Shown: positions 1-10,985, counted from the first letter of the stretch. The stretch is DNA of 64,000 bases from Synaphobranchus kaupii (GCA_029718625.1 CM056391.1:5110711-5174710), one strand, 5' to 3'. Notes: generated by a model not told the origin, from the sequence alone. Made by a program: numbers and translations.

Positions 1-780
1 CTGCGCTTCCATGTTTTCTGTGGTTTTGGAAGACTTTTTCTTTAACGTTTTGGTGGCTTGAGGGGTGGAAAAAAAAAAAAAAAAACACCACAAGGAAGGA
101 ATCTCCCCATTCTCCTTCCAGCCAATGAGCTACTGTTACGGCCTTTTTTCCAGGCATTACCCTGTGCGTGACCTTCCTGGCCCGTAATGGCTGAATTGGA
201 GGCGGGCACGGTGCCCGCAGTTTGCCAGGGGGGCGGAGAATCGGGTTCGCTGAGCAATCCTGGACTCAGGGAGCAGAGGGGGGAGGGGCAGCCGCTGCCT
301 GGGAGATTCCAGCGGTGGTTTCTCATTGGACGTGAAGGGAGGGGGGCGGAGCCAGCATTCTTTGCTTGATGTAATTTGCAGATGCCTACAGGCTTCCCTT
401 ATGGAACATGTCACAGCTGTAGATCATTTATGGATTAAAATTTTTATTTTTGTAAATATGAAAGTTGATAAATATATCTCACAGCAATGTACTTAAAAAA
501 AAAACTTAAAAAAAACAATGCAGTAATATCTGGAAGTGGCGGTAATTTGCATATTTGGCCGTGTATTTTTGCAATGTTCACCAGTGTGGATGTCACTCAT
601 TTAAGATAAATGTGCATAAAAGTATGATAAATCTGTAAAGTAGCGAGGGCCAGCTTGCTGTCAGAACACAGGATTACGTGTTTCTGTCTCTCCCTCTTGA
701 TTGCTAACACTTCACAGTAAAATTTTCGGTGTTAATTAAACTGTAACAGAGTACATATGAGTCCAACAAGACTGTAAGAG
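1..780. other. GC-rich start, no gene recognised
   Basis: No coding frame here resembles a known protein. The first 360 bases are GC-rich and carry a small hairpin (GGGCACGGTGCCCGC, 206-220) and GC-box-like GGGCGGAG motifs near 230 and 345, which could suit a promoter or CpG island. The rest is AT-rich. The short overlapping frames on both strands show no conserved motif. Confidence 0.3.
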
Positions 781-805
781 TTGATTTAACACTGAACATG
801 TCAGG
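713..805. repeat. Palindromic MITE-like repeat, copy 1 of 3
   Basis: The left side reads CACAGTAAAATTTTCGGTGT and the right side GAGTTGATTTAACACTGAAC, which are imperfect reverse complements around a short spacer. Related copies lie at 40497-40630 and 43572-43665. Short elements of this shape are common in teleosts. The superfamily is not assigned. Confidence 0.6.
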
Positions 806-817
806 TGTGAATGTGTG

Positions 818-2805
818 AGTGTTTCAGTATTGAGACAGGAAGAGAGAGCGCTCTCTCGCATGGGTTAGGAGTGCGTTGTATGTGGGTGTTTCAGTATTGA
901 GACAGGAAGAGAGAGCGCTCTCTCGCATGGGTTAGGAGTGCGTTGTATGTGGGTGTTTCAGTATTGAGACAGGAAGAGAGAGCGTAATCTCATGGGTTAG
1001 GAGTGCGTTGTATGTGGGTGTTTCAGTATTGAGACAGGAAGAGAGAGCGTAATCTCATGGGTTAGGAGTGCGTTGTATGTGGGTGTTTCAGTATTGAGAC
1101 AGGAAGAGAGAGCGTAATCTCATGGGTTAGGAGTGCGTTGTATGTGGGTGTTTCAGTATTGAGACAGGAAGAGAGAGCGCTCTCTCGCATGGGTTAGGAG
1201 TGCGTTGTATGTGGGTGTTTCAGTATTGAGACAGGAAGAGAGAGCGCTCTCTCGCATGGGTTAGGAGTGCGTTGTATGTGGGTGTTTCAGTATTGAGACA
1301 GGAAGAGAGAGCGTAATCTCATGGGTTAGGAGTGCGTTGTATGTGAGTGTTTCAGTATTGAGACAGGAAGAGAGAGCGCTCTCTCGCATGGGTTAGGAGT
1401 GCGTTGTATGTGGGTGTTTCAGTATTGAGACAGGAAGAGAGAGCGCTCTCTCGCATGGGTTAGGAGTGCGTTGTATGTGGGTGTTTCAGTATTGAGACAG
1501 GAAGAGAGAGCGCTCTCTCGCATGGGTTAGGAGTGCGTTGTATGTGGGTGTTTCAGTATTGAGACAGGAAGAGAGAGCGCTCTCTCGCATGGGTTAGGAG
1601 TGCGTTGTATGTGGGTGTTTCAGTATTGAGACAGGAAGAGAGAGCGCTCTCTCGCATGGGTTAGGAGTGCGTTGTATGTGGGTGTTTCAGTATTGAGACA
1701 GGAAGAGAGAGCGCTCTCTCGCATGGGTTAGGAGTGCGTTGTATGTGGGTGTTTCAGTATTGAGACAGGAAGAGAGAGCGCTCTCTCGCATGGGTTAGGA
1801 GTGCGTTGTATGTGAGTGTTTCAGTATTGAGACAGGAAGAGAGAGCGCTCTCTCGCATGGGTTAGGAGTGCGTTGTATGTGGGTGTTTCAGTATTGAGAC
1901 AGGAAGAGAGAGCGCTCTCTCGCATGGGTTAGGAGTGCGTTGTATGTGGGTGTTTCAGTATTGAGACAGGAAGAGAGAGCGCTCTCTCGCATGGGTTAGG
2001 TGTGCGTTGTATGTGAGTGTTTCAGTATTGAGACAGGAAGAGAGAGCGCTCTCTCGCATGGGTTAGGAGTGCGTTGTATGTGGGTGTTTCAGTATTGAGA
2101 CAGGAAGAGAGAGCGCTCTCTCGCATGGGTTAGGAGTGCGTTGTATGTGGGTGTTTCAGTATTGAGACAGGAAGAGAGAGCGCTCTCTCGCATGGGTTAG
2201 GAGTGCGTTGTATGTGGGTGTTTCAGTATTGAGACAGGAAGAGAGAGCGCTCTCTCGCATGGGTTAGGAGTGCGTTGTATGTGGGTGTTTCAGTATTGAG
2301 ACAGGAAGAGAGAGCGCTCTCTTGCATGGGTTAGGAGTGCGTTGTATGTGGGTGTTTCAGTATTGAGACAGGAAGAGAGAGCGCTCTCTCGCATGGGTTA
2401 GGAGTGCGTTGTATGTGGGTGTTTCAGTATTGAGACAGGAAGAGAGAGCGCTCTCTCGCATGGGTTAGGAGTGCGTTGTATGTGAGTGTTTCAGTATTGA
2501 GACAGGAAGAGAGAGCGCTCTCTCGCATGGGTTAGGAGTGCGTTGTATGTGGGTGTTTCAGTATTGAGACAGGAAGAGAGAGCGCTCTCTCGCATGGGTT
2601 AGGAGTGCGTTGTATGTGAGTGTTTCAGTATTGAGACAGGAAGAGAGAGCGCTCTCTCGCATGGGTTAGGAGTGCGTTGTATGTGAGTGTTTCAGTATTG
2701 AGACAGGAAGAGAGAGCGTAATCTCATGGGTTAGGAGTGCGTTGTATGTGAGTGTTTCAGTATTGAGACAGGAAGAGAGAGCGCTCTCTCGCATGGGTTA
2801 GGAGT
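818..2805. repeat. 67-bp minisatellite, 30 copies, with embedded palindrome
   Basis: Thirty head-to-tail copies can be counted by the GACAGG word at 834, 901, 968 and onward to 2767. Two unit types exist. The common 67-bp type contains the perfect 16-bp palindrome GAGAGAGCGCTCTCTC. A 65-bp type replaces the second half with TAATCTC and occurs five times (units starting at 968, 1033, 1098, 1297 and 2702). Units are otherwise almost identical, which suggests recent homogenisation. No long open frame spans the array. Confidence 0.97.
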
Positions 2806-3003
2806 GTATAGTAAACTCTCTCCTTCTTCACGCCTGAGTTACTTGTATGCCGGTACATATCACTTTAATTCTGTTCACATTCTCATAAATACTGCAACGG
2901 AGAACAGCAAATCCCCGCTGCTGCTGAAAGGGGATTTTCACTGCATGAAATGCACTCTTCCGCGCATTCGCCGTGACGCGTCAAGCCAATGTTGCGGTCA
3001 GTC

Positions 3004-3200
3004 AGGGGCTGTGTTCCGAATCAATGCCCTTCCATACTATTGAGTATGCTTTGTTGAGTACACTGGATGAGAAATATGTTAAGCAGGCGAAATGCTCCGT
3101 AAATGTAGTGTTCTTAAAATCCATACCCGATGCACTTTATACTTATTTCCGGATTTTTGCTGATAATAGTATGGAGGATATATTTTCGCATACTGCATGC
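3004..3200 (+). repeat. GTCCGAA-family dispersed repeat, copy 1
   Basis: It starts GGCTGTGTTCCGAATCAATG and contains CTACTATTGAGTATG-like and ATACTTATTTCCGG words shared with copies at 34463-34690, 42838-43300 and 56887-57010. It is a non-coding MITE-like repeat. A reverse-oriented terminus (TTCGGACACAGCC) near 43547 suggests inverted termini. Confidence 0.65.
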
Positions 3201-3223
3201 CAGGCCAGTCGGGGGGGTTGGGG

Positions 3224-3247
3224 TGTGTGTGTGTGTGTGTGTGTGTG
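3224..3247. repeat. (GT)n microsatellite
   Basis: About 12 GT dinucleotides follow a G-rich stretch. Confidence 0.9.
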
Positions 3248-3299
3248 GAGGAGGCAGAGACTTAAAAAAAGCTAACCAATGGGGTTTCATTCAGCCTGC

Positions 3300-4470
3300 C
3301 ACCGCACCCCCCCCCCCCCCCCACCCCCCTTGCCTGCCATTGTTTCGGATTACACGCAGGACAAAGTCGCGATTGTTCTGATTCTTTCATTCACGCTCTG
3401 CCGCCATTAATCAAGCGACTCACCCCAAACCGCCCCCCCCCCCCCACAACCCCCCCCCCCCCCCAGGAATCTTCATGTTCTTCCCTGGAGAAAATAGAGC
3501 AGCGAGCCTGTCGGTATCACTGTCGGTATCTGAAACCTTTTACTCGAACGCAACTGTGCGACAGGCCAGCTTTTGTAATAATAAACCCCCCTGTACCAAA
3601 CATGAATTTCACTGTTCCATAAACAATAAGACCCTTCTTGCCGCCTTCCTCTGTTACCGTATTAACGGTCGCGCTTTGTAACCGCCAGTGTCGGGGAGAC
3701 CAAATTTGAGCAACAGAAAATTTAACTAAAATTTTTAAATCGCACTCAGTTAAAAAGCAACGGGTTTGTAGCAAGTCTTGTGGCAGATGTGAGTGGTTCA
3801 GGCCCGAGCCGTTGGTCATCCTGAACAGAGCGAAGCACGTGACGATGTGTGACATGGTGATGAAGGTAAATGGAAATGTGAGGTAAGGCGTTGGGGTGGG
3901 ATATATACCAAAAGGGAATTTTTCTTTGGGCGGACATTATGAGTACCACCCAATACAACATGATAATCTTGAGGGGGGGGCGGGGGGGCTATTTGATGCT
4001 TCCCGTAGACCGCCCCCCCCCCCCCCCCCCACGGGATCTACGCCCATGATGTGATGATGAGCTTGTGTGCAGTGTTGGGGGAATTTGCACAGGCCGAAAG
4101 TGTCGGTTAAATCCAAACCGCTTTGTGATGCCCAGCCTCAAAAATCACTCCCGATTCCCTCCCGACAACCAACCCCCCAACAACACAATGGTGCCCCCAC
4201 AATGACAATACCCAGAGCAGCTGGGCATGCCCCCCCCCCCCCCCCCCCCATGTCCCGCCCTCCCCACCACTACCCTCCAGACTAAAACAGTCTGTCCCGT
4301 ATGCCATCTCCATAACTACAGAACACGATGTTCCAGAAGAGGAGTAATTTATATGGTGCAACTGGCACCGCCCCCCCTCCCCCCCCCCACCCCCCCTCTC
4401 CCCAGACAGACCCTGGGCACAACCGTAATAATAGCCCCTCACAGCGGCACAGCCGTAATAATAGCCCCTC
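3300..4470. repeat. C-tract cluster with no gene
   Basis: Runs of 11 to 20 cytosines sit at 3307-3322, about 3434-3466, 4013-4030 and 4230-4249, with shorter ones near 4370-4400. A 30-base direct repeat (GTAATAATAGCCCCTCACAG) occurs twice at 4424-4483. The many proline-, glycine- or histidine-rich frames here are products of the base composition. Confidence 0.85.
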
Positions 4471-4516
4471 ACAGCGGCACAGCCGCCTGGGGTTTCAAAG
4501 CCGGATCAGGGGGAAC

Positions 4517-4520
<4 letters not shown>

Positions 4521-4571
<51 letters not shown>

Positions 4572-4703
4572 AGGAGAGGGAGAGAGTGAGAGAGAGTGAG
4601 AGAGAGGGAGGGAGGGAGATAGTGAGAGTTGGAGAGCGAGAGAGGAGAGAGAGTGAGATAGAAAAAGAGATGGAGATAGAGGAAGAGAGAGAGAGAGAGA
4701 GAT
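4521..4703. repeat. (GA)n microsatellite block
   Basis: It is a pure (AG)n run to about 4567, followed by a degenerate purine block. The Arg/Glu-rich open frames are composition artefacts. Confidence 0.95.
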
Positions 4704-4776
4704 TACTCTCTTACTCTGTAAGAGTCCCTATTTGACCGGTATAGACACTCCAGTGAGCTGGACAAGCGGCATTCCG

Positions 4777-4942
4777 TAGCATTACATTACAGGCATTTAG
4801 CAGATGCTCTTATCCAGAGCGACTTACACAACTTACAGCTGGATATGCTTATATAGCTACTGAAGCGATTCAGGTTAAGTACCTTGCTCAAGGGTACAAC
4901 GGCAGTGTCCTACCAGAAATCGAACCTGCAACCTTTGATGTA
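4777..4942 (-). mobile_element. tRNA-derived SINE with L2-type tail, 5'-truncated
   Basis: Read on the minus strand it ends with the tail word GTCGCTCTGGATAAGAGCAT followed by TAATGTAATG repeats, the 3' end shared by many teleost SINEs and their L2-clade LINE partners (described for eel UnaSINE/UnaL2). A B-box-like GGTTCGAT lies near 4918-4925. The A-box half of the tRNA head is missing, and the element abuts the 38-bp minisatellite. Confidence 0.8.
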
Positions 4943-5570
4943 TATAACGTTTGCTAGCTGGCTAGTTAGCTAGCTAGATAATGTTACATGTGTGGCTGGC
5001 TAGTTAGCTAGCTAGATAACGTTACATGCGTGGCTGGCTAGTTAGCTAGCTAGATAACGTTACATGCGTGGCTGGCTAGTTAGCTAGCTAGATAACGTTA
5101 CATGCGTGGCTGGCTAGTTAGCTAGCTAGATAACGTTACATGCGTGGCTGGCTAGTTAGCTAGCTAGATAACGTTACATGCGTGGCTGGCTAGTTAGCTA
5201 GCTAGATAACGTTACATGCGTGGCTGGCTAGTTAGCTAGCTAGATAACGTTACATGTGTGGCTGGCTAGTTAGCTAGCTAGATAACGTTACATGCGTGGC
5301 TGGCTAGTTAGCTAGCTAGATAACGTTACATGCGTGGCTGGCTAGTTAGCTAGCTAGATAACGTTACATGTGTGGCTGGCTAGTTAGCTAGCTAGATAAC
5401 GTTACATGTGTGGCTGGCTAGTTAGCTAGCTAGATAACGTTACATGTGTGGCTGGCTAGTTAGCTAGCTAGATAACGTTACATGCGTGGCTGGCTAGTTA
5501 GCTAGCTAGATAACGTTACATGCGTGGCTGGCTAGTTAGCTAGCTAGATAACGTTACATGTGTGGCTGGC
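4943..5570. repeat. 38-bp minisatellite, about 16 copies
   Basis: The unit is about GATAACGTTACATGCGTGGC plus TGGCTAGTTAGCTAGCTA. The period is 38 bases (GATA at 4977 and 5015). Variation is almost only C/T in GCGTGG/GTGTGG, and the first unit has GATAATG for GATAACG. Each unit holds the palindrome TAGCTAGCTA. Confidence 0.96.
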
Positions 5571-5784
5571 TGTCCTCCATTGCTGAGTGCGTATGTGCCC
5601 CGCTATGCTATTTTGCCTGGCACGGCTAGCCCAGCTGGCTGCGTCACATGACGTACACAGTACACAGTAGTCTGCACAAGGTGTAACGGTTAGCCACGTG
5701 GCGGGAATGGGGCCGCTTTGAGAGATGTGAGACGGGCATGCCCGCTCCCCTCTCCTCCCTGCCTGTCTGTGGCGATGGGACAGG

Positions 5785-6060
5785 ACAACAGCGGCCTACT
5801 CTGAAAAACTAATCGCCCCGCCGTGTGCTATCAGGGGCATTACGACTACAATCCCTGATCTAGGTTCAGTTTAGCCCTTGTAGCTCGTAATGGCTAAGGT
5901 TGGGATGTGGACAGGGGGAAACTGATCCTAGATCTGCTCTCCTGCTCTGAAATTTTTTTATGACTACGGGGTCCTGGATTCGAGATCAGTGTCCCCCTCC
6001 ATATCCTCACCTTCATACATTATGAGTTAAAAGGCACGACTGATCTGAGATCAGCTCTGA
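5785..6060. repeat. GATCTAGGATC-family dispersed repeat, copy 1
   Basis: It has CTGATCTAGGTTCAG, TAGCTCGTAATGGC, GGACAGGGGGAAACTGATCC and TGATCTGAGATCAGC. The same ordered words occur at 8453-8700 and 17533-17640, with a fragment at 14765-14783. The ends are roughly palindromic, as in MITEs. It is non-coding. Confidence 0.6.
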
Positions 6061-6299
6061 TCCCCCCCCCCCCCCCCCATGAGAAGCAGTGATTCCCCTG
6101 CAGTCGATACGGAGTTGGACAGCGCCGCTGTCCTTAAGTTGGCGGTCTCACCTCGGCGTCTCGCTGTGGAAAATGACGGCTCCGGCACGTACATGTCCCT
6201 GACGACCTTGTGAAATCGCATTATGTGTCACGTGCCGGAGAGCTCCTGGCGGTTCTCAGCGTCTGGACACTTTTATTAGCGCTCTCGTCATTTAAATGG

Positions 6300-6312
6300 T
6301 GCTGACTCAGCG
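6300..6312. promoter_or_regulatory. MARE-like (Maf/NF-E2) motif
   Basis: TGCTGACTCAGCG matches the Maf recognition element TGCTGACTCAGCA at 12 of 13 positions. It lies in an unrepeated, moderately GC-rich stretch (6080-6420). A single motif match does not show function. Confidence 0.3.
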
Positions 6313-6811
6313 CGGGGTGTGTTAGCCCCGCCGTTTGGAATCTCATTATTACTCAAAGGCTCGGCTCCACTCCGCTGAAGTGGACAGTATTTATGATGGG
6401 ATTCTGGCCTAAGTTAAGTACACATTGTTTGTCCTGATGTGTTGTCCTCCAACTTGTTACAGCAAAACATGTTTTCAAATCTAAATTGTAAATTAAAAAA
6501 AATTAAAAATGTAATGTCTGTGATTATGGCCTTTTTTGTCATTTTTTTTCTTTTTTCTTTTTCTGTCTATTTTAGAATCGGTTATAATTTTAATACCCTA
6601 CAGGCCACTCTACTGTTGGGATCCCTGGTTACTGAGTTATGGATATTCGGACGAGAAACATGGGTAACGTGACATCATGGTAACCGGAGTTCAACTGTGC
6701 TCTTCGGAATACTGAAAATTCAGGTGAGGGGTGGGGGGGTGGTAGGGGGGTTGGGTTGAATCCACCGCAGTGAATCAGCTGTAGGTTGGTTCTCTGTAAA
6801 CAATGCAGTTT

Positions 6812-6999
6812 TTGTACAGGTGTTCCAGGGGAAATATGAACTGAAATAACCTCAACCCCTCCCCCCCCCCCCCCCCCACACACATACACACACTTCAATT
6901 GCGTAAAGTAAAGTTAGAGAACTGCTTTTTTGTGTGTGTTTGGGGCGGGGGGTTGGGGTTATTTCAGTTCATATTTCCCCTGGAACACCTGTACAAAAA
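6812..6999. repeat. Near-perfect inverted repeat (hairpin)
   Basis: The left arm (6812-6862, TTTTTGTACAGGTGTTCCAG and on) is the reverse complement of the right arm (about 6950-6999), with about one mismatch over some 48 bases. Beyond the arms a C-tract plus CA run on the left faces a GT run plus G-tract on the right, so pairing may extend. The loop is about 50-60 bases. No TIR signature of a known transposon was recognised. Confidence 0.85.
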
Positions 7000-7094
7000 C
7001 CCTTCTCACATCTCTCAAAGGGGCCCCATTCCCGGTGGTTGCGGGCAGATTTAGAGTTTGTGTCAAATTTGATTGACATCGGCTGGATCGATGC

Positions 7095-7141
7095 TACAGA
7101 TTTACATTGTTAGATTTACATTGTTTGGCAGAGCGACTTAA
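7095..7141 (-). mobile_element. SINE/L2 tail fragment
   Basis: TTTACATTGTTTGGCAGAGCGACTTA resembles the tail of the SINE family at 4777 and 42958. No tRNA head remains. Confidence 0.35.
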
Positions 7142-7325
7142 TGAAAGTGCTTTGAAATTCACTGTGGCAAGCTGTGCACTCATGTACTAGCAGGTCAAAC
7201 AAACGTGAAACAAGTAACTACAGTCCACACAATTAATGCTGAGATCTTTTGATTTATTAGTTGTTTTTTTCTTAAAGTTAACCAGAGTTGGGTAAGTAAG
7301 GGTTAGGAAACTTTAGATTTTACTG

Positions 7326-7572
7326 TGGGTAAGTGCAGGGGTAAATTAGTAATAAGGTATACTTTGAGGGTACGTGCAGGGGTAAATTAGTGCTAAGGTA
7401 TACTCTGAGGGTAAGTGCAGGGGTAAATTAGTGCTAAGGTATACTCTGAGGGTAAGTGCAGGGGTAAATTAGTGCTAAGGTATACTCTGAGGGTAAGTGC
7501 AGGGGTAAATTAGTGCTAAGGTATACTCTGATGGTAAGTGGAGGGGTAAATTAGTACTAAGGTATACTCTGA
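7326..7572. repeat. 41-bp minisatellite, 6 copies
   Basis: The unit is GGGTAAGTGCAGGGGTAAAT followed by TAGTGCTAAGGTATACTCTGA, repeated six times with a few substitutions that are commonest in the outer copies. Confidence 0.95.
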
Positions 7573-7716
7573 AGATGTTGATTTTCAGTTGGAAAGTGGC
7601 AGCAGTATTTAGTTGTCAGTATGCACTTATATATTTATATTTATTTATATATTTGAAAAAGGGCTCCGCTAAATAGCAATGACAGCTGTGCTTGGTTTGT
7701 GGAGTTTCTTTCAGAG

Positions 7717-8330
7717 GGGGTCAGCCAGGTGTGGTTCCCAGGTGAGCAGGGTGATGTCCAGGTGTGCAGGGTGGTGCCCAGGTGAGCAGGGTGGTGCCCA
7801 GGTGAGCAGGGTGGTGTCCAGGTGAGCAGGGTGATGTCCAGGTGAGCAGGTGAGCAGGGTGGTGTCCAGGTGAGCAGGGTGATGTCCAGGTGAGCAGGTG
7901 AGCAGGGTGGTGCCCAGGTGAGCAGGGTGATGTCCAGGTGAGCAGGTGAGCAGGGTGGTGCCCAGGTGAGCAGGGTGGTGTCCAGGTGAGCAGGGTGGTG
8001 CCCCGGTGAGCAGGGTGGTGCCCAGGTGAGCAGGGTGGTGCCCAGGTGAGCAGGGTGATGTCCAGGTGAGCAGGGTAGTGCCCAGGTGAGTAGGGTGGTG
8101 CCCAGGTGAGCAGGGTGGTGTCCAGGTGAGCAGGGTGGTGCCCAGGTGAGCAGGGTGGTGCCCAGGTGAGTAGGGTGGTGTCCAGGTGAGCAGGGTGGTG
8201 TCCAGGTGAGCAGGGTGGTTCCCAGGTGAGTAGGGTGGTGCCCAGGTGAGCAGGGTGGTGCCCAGGTGAGTAGGGTGGTGCCCAGGTGAGCAGGGTGGTG
8301 TCCAGGTGAGCAGGGTGGTGCCCAAGTGTG
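7717..8330. repeat. 20-bp minisatellite, about 30 copies, CAGGTGAG core
   Basis: The unit is CCCAGGTGAGCAGGGTGGTG with T/C variants (GTGTCC, GATGTCC). Some units carry an extra 9-base duplication of GTGAGCAG type (7849, 7890, 7941). Because 20 is not a multiple of 3, the 204-codon minus-strand frame over it is a repeat shadow. Nearly every unit carries CAGGTGAG on the plus strand, identical to a strong 5' splice-site core and containing the CAGGTG E-box. Confidence 0.95.
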
Positions 8331-8452
8331 ATGCCCAGGTGTGTGAAGTTCTAATGGTTTAGGTTTCCTCCAGACTCTTCTGTTGCATCCTAATGCCTTG
8401 TTTCAGACTTACGGATACCATCAGAGACTTAGGCCTGTATCTATAAAGCACA

Positions 8453-8700
8453 TCAGAGTAAGAGAACTGATCTAGGATCAAGTTTCACCTGCCCCTAATT
8501 TAACCTTATCTATTATGAGCTGAAAGATCTGAAAAAAATCTGATCCAAGATCAGTATCTGTATTCAGCTAGATCAGTATCAGCGTCCTATCTGGGATCGA
8601 GGATAGTTTTAGCCTTTTAGCTCATAATGAACATGGTTTGGATGTGGCCAGGGGGAAACCTGATCTTCGATCAACCCTCCTACTCTGAGGTACTTTATGA
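8453..8700. repeat. GATCTAGGATC-family dispersed repeat, copy 2
   Basis: It contains ACTGATCTAGGATCAAG, TGATCCAAGATCAG, TTAGCTCATAATGAACATGG and CCAGGGGGAAACCTGATCTT. It looks like two partial copies side by side. It is non-coding. Confidence 0.6.
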
Positions 8701-8829
8701 TTACAGAACGTGGTTAATTTGTGGACAAGGTGCAACTTTGCATTAAGTTGCATCTTTAGCTGTGTAGTTATTGTAACTACTGTGCCTTTTGAAACAGCTG
8801 CTCCTTTACCCGCCACAGACTGCAGCCAA

Positions 8830-9000
8830 GAGCAGTGTCGGAGGAAGACTTTTCATACGCGGCTTTGACATGCAGTCTTATGAGCGCCCTTATTGGCCAA
8901 CGGAGGTCACCCAAAGCACCCTGTCTGACCAATCCCTCCTGTAGCCTGGGCAATGCAGGCACCAATTATGCGCGGCCCTGTGGGGCTACCGGCCACAGTC
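8830..9000. repeat. Dispersed repeat shared with 45255-45470
   Basis: CCCTCCTGT, a spaced CCAATTATGC, then CCCTGTGGGGCTACCGGCCA match the order found near 45415-45465. The family is not identified. The frames on both strands (about 62-75 codons) show no protein motif. Confidence 0.4.
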
Positions 9001-9970
9001 AGGAGTGGCACGGTCTTCTGGGATATCTAGCGCTTATTGCAGCCATCACTTGTAGTTCTTAGATTACCCCCCCCCCCCCTTGAGAACATGTCGTCGCAAT
9101 TGGTGCTTTTTCTTTGTCTAATGTCTGCCGATTTCTTAAGTTAAAAGTGTCATTTGGACAATATTTTTATATTTTGTGGACCAATCCATTAGTTTGTGGC
9201 ACTTCCTAGTCACTGCATGTCACTAGTATCTCGGTACCCGGCCCAGACTTAATGACCTTATAAGGGTCCACCCTGCCACCCACAACTGAAATGGGCGTCA
9301 TCAAATTGTAAAATGCACTATGGTCCTTTTATGGTCTAAAAAAACATGGTGGCCTGTTCATAAACTTTCTCTTATTCCACCTAAACAGTCCACTAAAATA
9401 TGTTTCTGACAATATTTGAGGTGATAAATAGGCCATGCAGTTGCTGAATCTTGATTCATATTTGATCTGCGACACCTAGTTTGACAGTTTGATCTGAGTT
9501 TTGTGAGCCAAGTTCAAAGCCAAATTCATTTTGATAAAGAATATGTTGTGCAAATGAAGACGGACACCCCTATCTGTGTTAATCAGGGAGAATCCACTGT
9601 GAGGTTTGGGATACGAAGAGCCACGGTCCACCCCCCAGTACAGATGCTAATTGTTTTACCATATAGAGAGAGATTCAAACTTTCAGCCACTTGGAAATGT
9701 TGGCCCCACTGGCAAGGTTAATTAAGTGCCAAGTGAAGAGTTTAAAAATGGGACGGTATGATTGCTCTCTCCTCAATCAACATCCCATGTACAATTTGAG
9801 CTGTTCTGTTTCTCATTCTCTCTGAGAGCTTCATTAACAGACTTTGACACCTCAGTAAAATCTTAATTCAGAGCTTTAATCTATTCTGTAGTATAGCCCA
9901 TTGACCATTTAAGGGGTACTCCAAGCTGTACATAGAGGTTTACAAGACATGCAGTGAGAGTTTTATGACC
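9000..9970. other. No gene or recognised element
   Basis: This is AT-rich sequence with one C-tract at 9067-9079. I see no domain, RNA gene or clear repeat. Confidence 0.4.
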
Positions 9971-9976
9971 CCTCCC

Positions 9977-10109
9977 CTATATATATCAAACAGTTTTTTG
10001 TTTGCTTTAGCCTTCTTCAGAGCATCCTTTGCTGGGATATGATCCGCTTGGACGATGTTTTCATTCCCCTTTGTCTTACGGAAGTCTCTCTTCTCATTCA
10101 GGATACTAA
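9977..10109 (-). pseudogene. Possible coding exon remnant, unrecognised
   Basis: On the minus strand, CTACCTTTTAG looks like a splice acceptor. It is followed by an open Lys-rich frame containing NEKRDFRKTKGNENIVQADH and then IPAKDALKKAK, which reads more like protein than the neighbouring frames. The whole open frame is 82 codons (10188 to 9940). I do not recognise the family and see no donor or partner exon. It could be a fragment of a transposon-encoded protein or chance. Confidence 0.25.
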
Positions 10110-10267
10110 AAGGTAGAACGTTGAATACTTTCAGCACGTGTATGTATTGCAGCATGAAATAACCCTCATTATTGCAGTTTACAGACATCTATTTTTTTGT
10201 CTCGGATGTTAACTGCACAATAGAATCACTCTTCTGTATTTGGCCATGCTATACAAGGCATAGATCT

Positions 10268-10985
10268 TGTTGCAATTGCAATCCCGGAATTTTAACAAGA
10301 TGTCAATTGTTCTTAATTAGGTGTTTGTCATATTTAGAGGGATTATTTACCCTCTTAAGCCACATTATGTTAGCAATAGCTATGCATGTCATGAATAATA
10401 AAAGTACAATATTCTCATTGTGCTATATTGCAAATAATTACAAAAAGAAAAATTTTTTTAACTGACCAAATTTATTTTATTTTATTAAATAAAATTAAAG
10501 ACTGAGGTGAATCAATAGGCTCCTAATTGGTGAAATTGTGCATATATGGCCACTAAAACGAACCATTTGATAAATAATGAAAAAAAGACAAAGAAAATTA
10601 TAACGAGCCAAACTTGCAGTGTTAATACATTTAAGAAAAACTTGATGAGGGAACTTAAAACTCACGTTTTCAACTACCTAATTAATTAGGAGCCAATTGA
10701 TTCACCCCAGTCTTTAATTTGATCAGTTTAAAAAAAATGTTACCTATTTGCAAAACAGCCCAATAAGCACAGTAGGAACATGGGAATTTTTATTCTTCAT
10801 GGCATGCATAGCTATTTCTGACATGATGTGGCTTAAGAGGGTAAATAATCCCTCTAAACATGAAAAGCACCTAATTAAGAAAAATGAACAGCTTGTTAGG
10901 ATTTTGGGATTGCAATTGTGGTTGGAACGAAAACCAGCATACACAGTGGTCCCAGAGGACCGAGTTTGGGAACCACTGCTGTAGC
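10268..10985. mobile_element. Foldback element with about 260-bp inverted arms
   Basis: The left arm (10268-10532) and the right arm (about 10673-10925) are inverted copies, for example AGAGGGATTATTTACCCTCT at 10337 facing AGAGGGTAAATAATCCCTCT at 10836. The arms reach GACTGAGGTGAATCAATAGG and its complement. The spacer is about 140 bases. The right end continues into GTTTGGGAACCACTGCTGTA, a terminus (CAGTGGTTCCCAAACTCGG on the minus strand) common in teleost DNA elements. The left terminus is lost. Two similar open frames on opposite strands come from the arms and are not genes. Confidence 0.75.

Noticed and set aside
818..2805. CRISPR-like regular repeat
   Set aside because: Units are contiguous with no unique spacers, and the genome context is that of a fish. 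It is a minisatellite.
7711..8325. A 204-codon frame rich in PGHHPAHLGTTLLTW
   Set aside because: It is the 20-bp minisatellite read on the minus strand. It has no promoter, splice sites or non-repetitive part.
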